Below, piece by piece: positions 18,370 through 27,136 of a DNA stretch of 64,000 nucleotides (position 1 is the stretch's first letter; every line of letters begins with the position of its first letter). This DNA comes from Leptospira bouyouniensis. GTDB taxonomy: Bacteria; Spirochaetota; Leptospiria; Leptospirales; Leptospiraceae. The stretch lies in the NCBI RefSeq assembly GCF_004769525.1, contig NZ_RQFT01000003.1, forward strand, positions 620,001-684,000. The letters run 5' to 3'. A model generated the notes under the pieces. The model did not search any database. It had not been told where the DNA came from and saw only the letters and a list, made by a program, of their open reading frames with translations. Made by a program: the position numbers and the translations under genes.

Positions 18370-19575
18370 ATGAATTTTACAAAATTGAGAATTTTTCTTT
18401 TATCAGTGCTGATGACTGGATGTAATGTATTACCTTTTCAAAAAAAAGAATCCAATGATAACTTGATGTTAGCTGCCCTTGGAATCTTGGCATCAGCTTC
18501 CGACTGGGTTTGGGACTTGCCACCTGGATTTCCAGTTCCGAATGTCCCTGCTGAAAATCCAATGTCCAAAGCAAAAGTTGAATTGGGTAGGCATCTATTC
18601 AATGAAAAGTCACTTTCAGGAAACGATACCATGTCTTGCGGAAGTTGCCATATCCAATCTCTGGCGTTTGCAGATGGAAAGGATTTTCCTTCAGGAATCA
18701 CAAGCGAAGTTCATCCTCGTAATTCTCAACATTTATCCAATGTGGCTTATTTACCTAGACTCACTTGGAATAATCCAAGGATGACAAGTTTGGAAGTGCA
18801 AGCAAGGGTTCCCATGTTTGGAGAAAATCCGATTGAACTTGGAATATCTTCGAATTCTTTTATCGATAAATTAAAATCAAAAGAACTCTATCGAACATTA
18901 TTTACGAATGCATATGGAAATGCTGATGCTGCAGTCAACGAACAAAATGTACGGTTTGCAATTGCAAGTTTCCAAAGATCAATGATTTCAGGAAATTCAA
19001 GATATGACCAATATGCATTTCGCAATAACAAATCAGCACTCAATGCTTCTGAAATTCGTGGTTTAAATCTTTTTAATGGAGAAGTGGCCGAGTGTTTCCA
19101 TTGTCATGGTGGATTTAATTTTACAGACACTTCGTTTCATGGAGGATCGCCGGAAGAGTTTTTTTATCACAGCAATGGAATCCATGATGATGCTTATTAT
19201 GCTGGAGTTCCTAGTAACAAACGAGGGTTATATGATTTAACGGGAATTGCTTCTGATACTGGAAAATTTAGAGCTCCCTCTTTGCGAAATATTGGTGTCA
19301 CATATCCTTACATGCATGATGGAAGTTTTATGTGTGATAATGCAAACAATCCGAATATCACGATTGGCAAAACCAAAACAGATTGTGCAAGGGATGCCTT
19401 AACAAAGGTAGTTGATCACTATCGATCTGGTGGACAAAACCATAGTGCGAAAGATTCTACTTTGATCCGTGCATTCACGATTACAAATTCACAACGTGAT
19501 GATATGGTAAACTTCCTTCTATCCCTCACCGATGAAGAGTTCCTCACGAATCCTAAATTTGCGAGCCCATTTTGA
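18370..19575 (+). CDS. mbnH: MbnH-like di-haem peroxidase-family lipoprotein
   Basis: 401 residues, lipobox LMTGC (C18). Two haem c sites are visible: CGSCH at 90-94 and CFHCH at 242-246, as in the CCP/MauG superfamily. The block KFRAPSLRNIGVTYPYMHDG (299-318) and the preceding KRGLYDLTG are typical of MbnH, which modifies tryptophan in MbnP through a bis-Fe(IV) state. Lipidation would place it in the periplasm at a membrane. The pair with the upstream mbnP homologue is diagnostic. A plain cytochrome c peroxidase is the alternative, but the gene pair and C-terminal block argue against it. Confidence 0.85.
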   Translation: MNFTKLRIFLLSVLMTGCNVLPFQKKESNDNLMLAALGILASASDWVWDLPPGFPVPNVPAENPMSKAKVELGRHLFNEKSLSGNDTMSCGSCHIQSLAFADGKDFPSGITSEVHPRNSQHLSNVAYLPRLTWNNPRMTSLEVQARVPMFGENPIELGISSNSFIDKLKSKELYRTLFTNAYGNADAAVNEQNVRFAIASFQRSMISGNSRYDQYAFRNNKSALNASEIRGLNLFNGEVAECFHCHGGFNFTDTSFHGGSPEEFFYHSNGIHDDAYYAGVPSNKRGLYDLTGIASDTGKFRAPSLRNIGVTYPYMHDGSFMCDNANNPNITIGKTKTDCARDALTKVVDHYRSGGQNHSAKDSTLIRAFTITNSQRDDMVNFLLSLTDEEFLTNPKFASPF

Positions 19576-20480
19576 AAGCACCTAATCTCTCTTTTATTTC
19601 ACTCCTAACAGTTTGTTTGGGAGTGGTTTCCCATTGTACCTTTGGTTCTGTTGGGGATAGCGAGGAAGAAAAACTGGTGATCCTCCAAAATTTGATTTTC
19701 TTCAATAACAACCAGACGATTGCCGTGGGAACTAATTTGCGAGGTTATGATGACCAAGCAGATGATAATTTAAATCAGTTTAGTTTGACAAGCGCAGGGA
19801 ATCCATACAACATCACTATCCAAACAAACACTTACATCCATTGGGAAACAGGAACATACCGGATCAACCCACCAAACCAAGTACTAGGTGTGTCCACTTC
19901 TAGTTCTGAAAAAAGTGCAACCGCTGTAGCAAAGACCCATACCCCATTTACAGTCCCTTTGGATTTGCCAGCAGATGATTTGTATGGAAAATCTTATCCA
20001 TTTCTTGCGACGTCTATTGTTTCAAACGTCACGCAGTATAATAGTACGATGGAAACAGGAGCCAGTTTTTTGTATCCCAATACCAGAACTGCCAATTTAC
20101 CTTTAGGTGTTGTTGCCATTGCCAATGTCAGTTGGGAAGAGATTTACATACAAATGACGGTGACGAGAGCACCAAATACAAAAACAGTAACAATTCTACT
20201 CCCGCAGGGAAATAAACAAATCACCCCCAAATGTAAAATTCCGATCAAAAATGGAAGGAGTGGAAATATTGAGATCTTAGTTTCACTATCGGCTCTCTTT
20301 CAAGATAGGACTGTATCCGGAACGCCGATCCGTTTTCTAGATCAATTGCCGATTGGAACTGACCCTGTGGTCATCTCCAAAGTATCCAATGTGAATTTAT
20401 ACAATATCCTCCAACAAAACTTACAAGCTGAAGATATCACCTTCAGTTTCCCTGGTTGTTTTCCTGGAGTCGAACGATGA
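19572..20480 (+). CDS. Unknown lipoprotein of the mbnPH operon
   Basis: 302 residues starting with TTG inside a TTGA overlap with the mbnH stop, so translation is coupled. Signal peptide with lipobox-like VVSHC (C22). The mature part is beta-rich; two further cysteines sit late in the protein (PKCKIP and PGCFPG) and could form a disulfide. I recognise no domain. Tight coupling to mbnH and to the barrel gene suggests a periplasmic accessory part of the same system. Confidence 0.7.
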   Translation: MKAPNLSFISLLTVCLGVVSHCTFGSVGDSEEEKLVILQNLIFFNNNQTIAVGTNLRGYDDQADDNLNQFSLTSAGNPYNITIQTNTYIHWETGTYRINPPNQVLGVSTSSSEKSATAVAKTHTPFTVPLDLPADDLYGKSYPFLATSIVSNVTQYNSTMETGASFLYPNTRTANLPLGVVAIANVSWEEIYIQMTVTRAPNTKTVTILLPQGNKQITPKCKIPIKNGRSGNIEILVSLSALFQDRTVSGTPIRFLDQLPIGTDPVVISKVSNVNLYNILQQNLQAEDITFSFPGCFPGVER

Positions 20481-21421
20481 AACGTCTGTTTTGCGAAATT
20501 ACATTTCATAGAATCTTTTCATTTATTCTTTTTCTGTTTGTTTTATTTGTGAACTTTTCTTTGTATTCGCATCACACGGGTTCGTCGGATAGCCCCAATG
20601 CAACAGCAAGATTTGTGGATCCATTTACAGGGAAACGGGAAAAACCTACAAATTATCTGGTGATGACCCAAGACTATTACCAATCTACACGTGAGAATAG
20701 TCACCTGTTCACAACCACTGCGTTTGCGGAGTTGAATTTTTTTGATGGTCGGTTTGCCTTGAATGCTTCCGTACCTTGGAATTATTACCAACAACGAGGC
20801 AGAGAGGATGCGGCTCGCATTGGAAAAACATATCTTGGTTTTAAATACCAACCGTTTTTCGATTTGGATAAACCTTATTTTTTTGTGATTGAAGGAGCGG
20901 TTGGTTTCCCGAGTGGTCCTGATACGGATCGGTTCACAGGAGGGAATTATTATACTGGCTCTGGTTTTATCAAACTTGGGTATCTATATGAAAAGTGGTC
21001 TTTTGTGACAAAGATTGGTGGACTGAATCCGCTTTCTAGGCCACAACCAAATAATTTACAAGATAATGATGGGATTCCGTTTTATCTACGAAAACCGTCT
21101 GCCACACCGCCTGAACCAGAATATGAATTCAAAAAAACGACACTTGTTTCTGCGTATGTGACGTATTATCTGATGCCTGAGATCTCCCTTTTTACAGGTG
21201 TATTGTATCGAAATCCATACAATGGAGTTGATTATTCCAAAGAAAAAGACAAAAACAATCCATCGTATTTTACGGAAGCGAGTGCGGGATTTTCTTGGAA
21301 TTTTTCTGAGAAATACAACATGAGTTTAGCATATCGTTATCCTTTACAGCGTGATCGTGAGTATAGATTGTACCAGTCTGCTTGGACCTTTGCCTTCTCG
21401 ATGGAGTGGGGAAGCGATTGA
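20477..21421 (+). CDS. Outer-membrane beta-barrel protein of the mbnPH operon
   Basis: About 314 residues from ATG 20477, which overlaps the previous stop as ATGA and has GGAG upstream. Signal peptide (about 8-34, ending LYSHHTG), then alternating amphipathic strands with many aromatic residues and a C-terminal strand close to WTFAFSMEWGSD, typical of a transporter-like outer-membrane barrel (MetA-pathway/phenol-degradation-like fold). It could be the outer-membrane route for the metal or substrate handled by MbnP/MbnH, which is inference. Confidence 0.72.
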   Translation: MKRLFCEITFHRIFSFILFLFVLFVNFSLYSHHTGSSDSPNATARFVDPFTGKREKPTNYLVMTQDYYQSTRENSHLFTTTAFAELNFFDGRFALNASVPWNYYQQRGREDAARIGKTYLGFKYQPFFDLDKPYFFVIEGAVGFPSGPDTDRFTGGNYYTGSGFIKLGYLYEKWSFVTKIGGLNPLSRPQPNNLQDNDGIPFYLRKPSATPPEPEYEFKKTTLVSAYVTYYLMPEISLFTGVLYRNPYNGVDYSKEKDKNNPSYFTEASAGFSWNFSEKYNMSLAYRYPLQRDREYRLYQSAWTFAFSMEWGSD

Positions 21422-21485
21422 CATTTCATGCCTTTTTTAAAACGTTCTAAGAAACTGTATAAATCTTAATCGTAAAAGGTAATCT

Positions 21486-22733
21486 ATGAGCAACGTAGAA
21501 ATCGTACCAATAGGGGAACTACCTCCTATTGGAGTCGTGCCAAAAAAAATGCACGCACAGGTCATTCGCCCGGAACGTTACGGCGAACCGAAAACTTCTT
21601 TCCAATCAGAAGTCATTGATGTTCCGGAGATCGGTCCGAACGAAGTTCTCGTGGCCACTATGGCTGCTGGAGTAAACTATAACAACGTTTGGGCGGCTTT
21701 AGGTTACCCTGTTGATGTTATTGCTGCGCGTAATAAAAAAGGTGAACCAGAAAAGTTTCACATCGGTGGCTCTGATGCTTCTGGTATTGTGTACAAAGTT
21801 GGTTCCGAAGTAAAAAATGTAAAAGTCGGTGATGAAGTTGTTGTCCATTGTGCGATGTGGGATCCAAAAGATCCATGGGTTCTTTCAGGCAAAGACCCAA
21901 TGTATGCACCATCACAAATCATTTGGGGATATGAATCCAATTGGGGTTCCTTTGCACAATTTTGTAAAGTGCAAGACCACCAATGCCTCCCACGTCCTCA
22001 GCACCTAACATGGGAAGCATCCGCTGCTTATATGTTAGTTGCTGCGACTGCCTACAGAATGTTACACCATTGGAAACCAAATGATGTAAAACCTGGTGAT
22101 GTTGTACTCATTTGGGGTGGTGCAGGTGGACTTGGTGCCATGGCAATCCAAATCGTAAAAGCAGCTGGTGGTATTCCAATTGCTGTTGTATCTTCTGATG
22201 ATAAAATTGAATTCTGTAAAAACTTAGGTGCTGCAGGTGTGATCAACCGTAACAAGTTCAAACACTGGGGTGCACTCACTTCTGATATCAACAAACCAGA
22301 AGCATTCGTTGAATGGACAAAACAAGCACGAGAGTTCGGAAAAGCAATTTGGGACATCGCTGGCAAAGGCAAAAACCCACAAATCGTTTTTGAACACCCA
22401 GGGGAAACCACACTTCCAACTTCTGTTTTTGTATGTGAAACTGGAGGTATGGTTGTGATTTGTGCGGGAACTACTGGTTTCAATGCAACTGGTGATTTAC
22501 GTTATCTTTGGATGAGACAAAAACGTCTGCAAGGTTCACACTTCGCAAACGACGATAATTGCCGTGACCTTAACCAATTGGTGATTGATAAAAAAGTGGA
22601 TCCAGTTTTAGCAGAAACATATCGTTTCGAACAAACTGGTGAGTGCCACCAGTTGATGCGTGAAAACAAACACCCATCAGGTAACATGTCAATCCTTGTT
22701 GGTGCAAAAACGACAGGTTTAGGAAAGAAATAA
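21486..22733 (+). CDS. ccr: Crotonyl-CoA carboxylase/reductase
   Basis: 415 residues, close to the family length. It has the MDR fold with NADPH-binding [10 protein letters not shown] (211-220) and Ccr-specific blocks: [14 protein letters not shown] near the start, [42 protein letters not shown] and GSHFANDD (350-357). Ccr reduces crotonyl-CoA, with CO2 fixation to ethylmalonyl-CoA in the ethylmalonyl-CoA pathway, or without CO2 to butyryl-CoA. H352 is the likely CO2-pocket histidine; Gln158 stands where many carboxylating homologues have Glu, so the carboxylase activity is open. No other pathway gene is adjacent. Confidence 0.9.
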   Translation: MSNVEIVPIGELPPIGVVPKKMHAQVIRPERYGEPKTSFQSEVIDVPEIGPNEVLVATMAAGVNYNNVWAALGYPVDVIAARNKKGEPEKFHIGGSDASGIVYKVGSEVKNVKVGDEVVVHCAMWDPKDPWVLSGKDPMYAPSQIIWGYESNWGSFAQFCKVQDHQCLPRPQHLTWEASAAYMLVAATAYRMLHHWKPNDVKPGDVVLIWGGAGGLGAMAIQIVKAAGGIPIAVVSSDDKIEFCKNLGAAGVINRNKFKHWGALTSDINKPEAFVEWTKQAREFGKAIWDIAGKGKNPQIVFEHPGETTLPTSVFVCETGGMVVICAGTTGFNATGDLRYLWMRQKRLQGSHFANDDNCRDLNQLVIDKKVDPVLAETYRFEQTGECHQLMRENKHPSGNMSILVGAKTTGLGKK

Positions 22734-22766
22734 TTTTTTCTTTTAGCCTGTATTTAGAGTACATGT

Positions 22767-22810
22767 CCCCGCCCATATCGAACTGGGTGGGGTTATCCAC
22801 CCGCCACCCA
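22767..22810 (+). promoter_or_regulatory. Alternative-hairpin region between ccr and the VOC gene
   Basis: CCCCGCCCA (22767-22775) can pair with TGGGTGGGG (22784-22792). The same TGGGTGG can instead pair with CCACCC (22797-22802) or CCACCCA (22804-22810). Two mutually exclusive stems in a leader-like position recall attenuators; no poly-T follows. May simply be the ccr terminator. Confidence 0.35.
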
Positions 22811-22912
22811 ATGACTCCATTTACCACACAACCTACGTTTTGTGAATCCAATTCCCAATAACCAAAAAATTTCATTTTCAAAAGTTCATATTTCCGCATA
22901 GGAAGGCTACAC

Positions 22913-23344
22913 ATGTTTCCAAGAATCAATTTGATCACACTCGGAGTTTCCGATTTACAAAAATCAGTCCATTTTTATAAAACAGGGCTAGGTTGGAAAA
23001 AGTCGTTAGAGAGCAACGACAAAGTTGCCTTCTTTCAAATCGGAGCATTGGTATTTGCATTATTCGGTGAAAAGGATTTGGCTGATGATATTGGAATTCC
23101 TTTTCAAAAAAGACAAGAGTATTCAGGAATTACGTTAGCTCAGAATGTAGAAAGTGAAATCGAAGTGGATAAAATAATTAACGGTGTACGTAAGTTAGGT
23201 GCAGTTATATTAAAAGAACCACAAAAAGTGTTTTGGGGTGGGTATAGCGCATACTTTAAAGATTTTGATGGCCATATTTTTGAAATTGCATACAATCCTT
23301 TTTTTCCACTCAATGAAAAAGGTGAAGTTGTATTGAATCAGTAA
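22913..23344 (+). CDS. VOC (glyoxalase/bleomycin-resistance fold) protein
   Basis: 143 residues forming one paired beta-alpha-beta-beta-beta unit set: INLITLGVSDLQKSVHFYKTG at the start and YSAYFKDFDGHIFEIAYNP at the end, which contains the C-terminal metal-ligand Glu of VOC enzymes. The N-terminal His ligand position is not obvious, so metal binding is uncertain. The reaction is unknown. AGGAAGG lies upstream of the ATG. Confidence 0.8.
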   Translation: MFPRINLITLGVSDLQKSVHFYKTGLGWKKSLESNDKVAFFQIGALVFALFGEKDLADDIGIPFQKRQEYSGITLAQNVESEIEVDKIINGVRKLGAVILKEPQKVFWGGYSAYFKDFDGHIFEIAYNPFFPLNEKGEVVLNQ

Positions 23345-23500
23345 CAATGATTAATTGGTTTATAAATGAGTGACTTGTTGCGTCTCAAATGATTTAACTT
23401 AGTTTCATTGAATTTAAACGCCTGTTACTTCTATTTCGTTATGCTAAGCATGAGTTTTTGAATTTATTTTAACGAATTTCTTATAAGGATCAATTGAATA

Positions 23501-24511
23501 ATGAGACAAGCTGAGATAAAACAATTTGGACTTGAAAATTTAAACCTCATTGAGGTACCAGAACCAAAAGAAGTAGGACCAACAGAAGTTCTAGTTCGGT
23601 TACATGCTGCCTCATTGAATTATCGAGACTCACTTGTTGTGGAAGGGAAATACAACCCCAAGTTTCCTTTACCACTTGTTCCCTGCAGTGACGGGGCAGG
23701 GGAAGTCGTCAAAATAGGTTCCCAAGTCACCGAATGGCAAGTGGGAGACAAAGTACTCCTCACCTTTGCACCAAAATGGATCGCAAAAGAAGCAACCCAT
23801 TCGGAAATTCGTCACACGATCGGCGGCCCACTTCCCGGCACCCTTCGTGAATTGGCCATTGTTCCTGAAACGGGTTTAGTCAAAATGCCAAAACATCTAA
23901 GTTACGAAGAAGCCGCTACCTTACCTTGTGCCGCACTCACTGCATGGTCGGGACTATTCCAATATAGCCAATTAAAACCAGGTGAATTTGTCGTTGTACA
24001 GGGTACAGGTGGAGTATCGATTTTTGCTTTGCAATTTGCAAAATTGATGGGTGCCAAAGTGATCCTCACATCTTCGAGTGACGAAAAACTAGAAAGAGGG
24101 AAAAACTTAGGTGCAGATTTTTTAATCAATTATAAAGACACGAAAGATTGGGGCAAAGAAGTTCGGCGGATCACAAATAAAGTAGGAGCTGATCATATCA
24201 TTGAAGTGGGTGGGGCAGGTACTTTGGAGCAATCCATTGCCGCCTGTCGTCCGTTTGGTGTGATCCATCTGATTGGAATTTTAGCGGGTCGTTCAGGAGA
24301 ACTCAATTTATTACCCGCTGTCATGAACAATTTAAAAATCCAAGGCCTTGTTGTAGGTGGTAGGAAAGCATTTATCGAAATGAACCAGGCGATCGAACAA
24401 TCTGAATTAAAACCTGTTGTTGACAAAGTTTTCTCATTAGAAAACGCAGTGGAAGCCATCAAATACTTACGGTCAGGTTCTCATTTTGGAAAAATTGTGA
24501 TTACGATTTGA
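23501..24511 (+). CDS. MDR-family NAD(P)-dependent alcohol dehydrogenase/quinone oxidoreductase
   Basis: 336 residues. Medium-chain reductase fold: N-terminal GroES-like domain (PTEVLVRLHAASLNYRDSLV), a substrate-domain block (PCSDGAGEVVKIG), and Rossmann nucleotide-binding GTGGVSIFALQFAKL followed by a strand-2 SSSDEK suggesting NADPH. It lacks the structural-zinc four-cysteine cluster, as quinone-oxidoreductase-like members do. Substrate unknown. Its 3' end overlaps the convergent DUF2721 gene by 11 bases. Confidence 0.82.
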   Translation: MRQAEIKQFGLENLNLIEVPEPKEVGPTEVLVRLHAASLNYRDSLVVEGKYNPKFPLPLVPCSDGAGEVVKIGSQVTEWQVGDKVLLTFAPKWIAKEATHSEIRHTIGGPLPGTLRELAIVPETGLVKMPKHLSYEEAATLPCAALTAWSGLFQYSQLKPGEFVVVQGTGGVSIFALQFAKLMGAKVILTSSSDEKLERGKNLGADFLINYKDTKDWGKEVRRITNKVGADHIIEVGGAGTLEQSIAACRPFGVIHLIGILAGRSGELNLLPAVMNNLKIQGLVVGGRKAFIEMNQAIEQSELKPVVDKVFSLENAVEAIKYLRSGSHFGKIVITI

Positions 24512-24911
24512 TTTGGGTAGAGGAATCTAAAATGGATTTTCTTTCAATATCCAATGCATTGACTGATAAATGGATTTCGATCAATGCCAAAATGAGAGAG
24601 ACAACCATAAACAATAACGATATCGAAAAGAATATCCAAGCAATCAAATTATAAAAGGGTATCATCCCAAGTGAACAAGTACAAAGAATTAAACTTAAGA
24701 TTCCTGCACTTTGCGAATATAAAATGAGAGAGATCCGAAAACGTAAATTATGAATTTGTTTTGCAAGAACTTCCGATTTGGAAGTCTCATATTCTGCAAG
24801 AAGTTGTCTCGATAATCCAGCCAATCCAAAAAATCGATTGGTAAACCCTAACATCAATAAGGAAATCGCAGGGAATAATAAACCAGGAATGTTATACGTT
24901 AAGTGGTCCAA
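24501..24911 (-). CDS. DUF2721 family membrane protein
   Basis: 136 residues with three hydrophobic helices (about 9-32, 64-86 and 89-117) separated by the polar segment LSRQLLAEYETSKSEVLAKQ. The layout and the ISLLMLGFTNRF motif fit DUF2721, small inner-membrane proteins of unknown function. It overlaps the end of the oxidoreductase gene on the other strand. Confidence 0.72.
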   Translation of the reverse strand: MDHLTYNIPGLLFPAISLLMLGFTNRFFGLAGLSRQLLAEYETSKSEVLAKQIHNLRFRISLILYSQSAGILSLILCTCSLGMIPFYNLIAWIFFSISLLFMVVSLILALIEIHLSVNALDIERKSILDSSTQIKS

Positions 24912-25032
24912 TGGTTTCTATTTGATAAACAGTTATCAGTAAGTTGAATTAAAGTATGGTATCAGACGGAGATGTTTGGATACCCAACGCTATGGAATAC
25001 CAATCATACCTATTGGTAATAGCAGAAATCCA

Positions 25033-25054
25033 TTGGGCCGAAGGAACGACCCAA
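25033..25054 (-). terminator. Weak terminator-like hairpin
   Basis: On the minus strand TTGGGTCG-TTCCTT-CGGCCCAA forms an 8-bp stem with one G-U pair, 17 bases past the DUF1858 stop. It lacks a strong T-run. Confidence 0.4.
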
Positions 25055-25070
25055 TTTGTATGAATCAATA

Positions 25071-25292
25071 TTATTCTTCTGCGAATAAATTGTTTAGAGA
25101 GTCGATGAGAGTGTCTACTTCCACTCCATACCCCATACATACTTGTTCAATGGTTTCCACTTCATTGATCGAACAGTGCGAACACCCACCCAAGTGGTAA
25201 CTTGAGAAAACAAGCCCCGCTTCCGGATGGATGGCAATTGCTTCGCCTACGGTCATTTCTTTAAAAAAGCGTGGTTTTGTTGATTCAGTCAT
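25071..25292 (-). CDS. DUF1858 redox-disulfide protein
   Basis: 73 residues. It matches DUF1858/TIGR03980 ('hybrid cluster-associated redox disulfide') in length and in the block MTVGEAIAIHPEAG, then GGCSHCSI with a CxxC pair that could be redox-active or bind metal, then SLNNLF near the end. A third cysteine (VCMGYG) follows. The gene is divergent from, and close to, the PTPS gene (start-to-start 65 bases). Confidence 0.8.
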   Translation of the reverse strand: MTESTKPRFFKEMTVGEAIAIHPEAGLVFSSYHLGGCSHCSINEVETIEQVCMGYGVEVDTLIDSLNNLFAEE

Positions 25293-25357
25293 CTTCTAGA
25301 GTCCCCTTAGAGGAAATTACTATACAAATATTGGACTATGCTCTATTCGTCAATGGA

Positions 25358-25762
25358 ATGTTTACCCAAGAAAACGGGAAATTTTATGTCCGCATCGAGG
25401 GACGGTTTGAGTCCGCTCATTTCCTTTACCAGTACTTTGCCGATGGAACGGATGAGCCTATCCACGGCCATTCCTGGAAAGTCGAGGTATTTCTCGAAGG
25501 AAAAACGAACATCCGCCCTGATGGAATTTCGTATGATTTTTTGACAGCAAGGAACAAACTTCTGGAACTTGTCCACTCCATCGACCATATCCTTATCAAT
25601 GACCATCCCGACTTTAAAGGGATCAATCCTACATCTGAAAATGTAGCTAGATGGTTTTATTATGGGTTAAAAGAGGAAGTCAAAGCATCGGAAGGCAAAA
25701 TCCGTCGCATTGTCATCCATGAAGGGCCTGAAAATTTAGCTTTTTTTGAACCTGAAGCCTAG
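25358..25762 (+). CDS. PTPS-family protein, probably PTPS-III
   Basis: About 134 residues from ATG 25358, the Met that gives the normal family length; the frame is open further upstream. 6-pyruvoyl-tetrahydropterin synthase fold with zinc histidines H21, H36 and H38 (SAHFL; IHGHSWKVEV) and the C-terminal HEGPENLAFFEPE. The catalytic Cys normally a few residues before HGH is absent (DGTDEPIHGH), and Glu33 lies there instead. That substitution marks PTPS-III, which makes the folate precursor 6-hydroxymethyl-dihydropterin in place of FolB. QueD (queuosine synthesis) is the alternative. Confidence 0.8.
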   Translation: MFTQENGKFYVRIEGRFESAHFLYQYFADGTDEPIHGHSWKVEVFLEGKTNIRPDGISYDFLTARNKLLELVHSIDHILINDHPDFKGINPTSENVARWFYYGLKEEVKASEGKIRRIVIHEGPENLAFFEPEA

Positions 25763-25797
25763 GATCTCGTGCTGATCAAGTCTGCACGAAACCTAGG
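25758..25797. terminator. Hairpin between convergent genes
   Basis: CCTAGG..TCGTGC (25758-25772) pairs with GCACGA..CCTAGG (25784-25797) around an 11-base loop; the PTPS stop codon is inside the left arm. It sits between convergent genes and may terminate both. T-runs are poor. Confidence 0.45.
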
Positions 25798-25820
25798 TAT
25801 AAGAATTGTAAATCTTGTGT

Positions 25821-26804
25821 TTAAAATAAGTCTTCACCAAAACTTTTCGAAAACTCAATTGTAAAATTAATAGAATCAAAATCCAATTTGGTATTGTTTC
25901 TTCTTCCGATGGCAGACATAAGAAGTGATGTTTGGTTATCAAGGGTTGTCATATAATATTGATTAAATTTTATATTGATATTATCTCTTGTATAACCCCA
26001 TTTCGTTGCAAACCAAGAAGAATACCGAAACACAACATCAAATTTATCCTGAACTCCTGAATATAGAAAATCACTTTGTACAAAAAAAGGAGCGTACAAG
26101 ATTCCCACCGTTGACGGGATAAAGTTTATGGCACTTCTACTCACATCACCACCCATATGATAATACAAACGACTCAAATGGATTTCAAACCAACGTAATG
26201 GTCGAAATTCTAAGTGAATACCTGGTACCCATCCTTTAGTTCTAAGTTGTGATTGGACATTGGGAGTAGAAAAGATTAAACTATTATCAAATTTATATAA
26301 ATTTAAGTAGTCTGATCGAAAATCTTGTTTGATATTTGCATCCCGAATAGAAATGCCAATACTGAAAACTTTAAAGATTGGATGAAAGTATCCAACTCCC
26401 GCTCTTTTTTGATATTCTTTAAAATTTAATATATCTTTATATTCTCCAGCATCTCTTATCGTTCGATTTTCAGCAAAGATCCTATATCGATCTTTAAATC
26501 GATATTCGAACTCAAATTGTCCCAATTCCAAATTTCCATTTGGCAAAGGAGCAATTTGGTAAATCTGACTTTGGCTAAATAAAATCCCATCGGTTAACTC
26601 CATGTTTTTTTCGGGAATTTGACCGCGAGCTGCACCCAAAACATAACGAAAGTATATTCTATGGTTGTCTGGATCGACTAACTGTGGTTTTTCGTGGATA
26701 TTGTCTGTTTCTTTTGCAAGTAGGGCAGTGACACTACTAAACAAATATAAAAACGAAATTAATAAATAATATGTAATTCTGCGTGGTAAATACAATTTAT
26801 TCAC
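25821..26804 (-). CDS. Putative outer-membrane beta-barrel, end of TRL operon
   Basis: 327 residues from GTG 26804, the only start that preserves the signal peptide (about 10-31). The mature part alternates short amphipathic strands rich in Tyr, Phe and Arg (EFEYRFKDRYRIFAENR; HLEFRPLRWFEIHLSRLYYH) and ends INFTIEFSKSFGEDLF, like a beta-barrel of about 12-14 strands. Its start overlaps the upstream TRL gene by 8 bases, so it is translated with it. Function unknown. Confidence 0.65.
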   Translation of the reverse strand: MNKLYLPRRITYYLLISFLYLFSSVTALLAKETDNIHEKPQLVDPDNHRIYFRYVLGAARGQIPEKNMELTDGILFSQSQIYQIAPLPNGNLELGQFEFEYRFKDRYRIFAENRTIRDAGEYKDILNFKEYQKRAGVGYFHPIFKVFSIGISIRDANIKQDFRSDYLNLYKFDNSLIFSTPNVQSQLRTKGWVPGIHLEFRPLRWFEIHLSRLYYHMGGDVSRSAINFIPSTVGILYAPFFVQSDFLYSGVQDKFDVVFRYSSWFATKWGYTRDNINIKFNQYYMTTLDNQTSLLMSAIGRRNNTKLDFDSINFTIEFSKSFGEDLF

Positions 26805-27135
26805 CCCAAACTACGATACATTCTCTGTAAAATAATGCTCCAAGTATAGATAGAGATTCCCTATCTACTAATGCAACTTTTTGGATGTTTCCATTTCTTG
26901 TTGCTTCTTCAATGGAATTTCCTGCGCCGTAATAGAATACATTCATAATATATCCCGACATTGAGCAGGATTTTCCAAATTTTACAATCTTTGCTGACGT
27001 TAGATTATTTCCAGTACTATCTCCAATCATATGTTGGGTGGAGTATTGGTAGATAAATGCAGGATATGGACCTGATTGGCAATTGGTGAAAAAAGAAAAA
27101 AGGAATATTAAAAATAAAGTTTTGATAAATTTCAT
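26797..27135 (-). CDS. TRL-like lipoprotein 3
   Basis: 112 residues. Signal peptide ending LFSFFTNC, a loose leptospiral lipobox. The TRL-like family core is present: GKSCSMSGYIMNVFYYGAGNSIEEATRNGNIQKVALVD (split here by context, about 55-92) and a final strand (FYRECIVVWGE). One base separates it from the preceding TRL gene. Role unknown; TRL proteins are small periplasmic or outer-membrane lipoproteins. Confidence 0.75.
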   Translation of the reverse strand: MKFIKTLFLIFLFSFFTNCQSGPYPAFIYQYSTQHMIGDSTGNNLTSAKIVKFGKSCSMSGYIMNVFYYGAGNSIEEATRNGNIQKVALVDRESLSILGALFYRECIVVWGE

Positions 27136-27136
27136 G

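Noticed and set aside
18370..19575. Plain cytochrome c peroxidase for the di-haem protein
   Set aside because: The C-terminal block and the adjacent MbnP-like gene fit MbnH better, although both belong to one superfamily.
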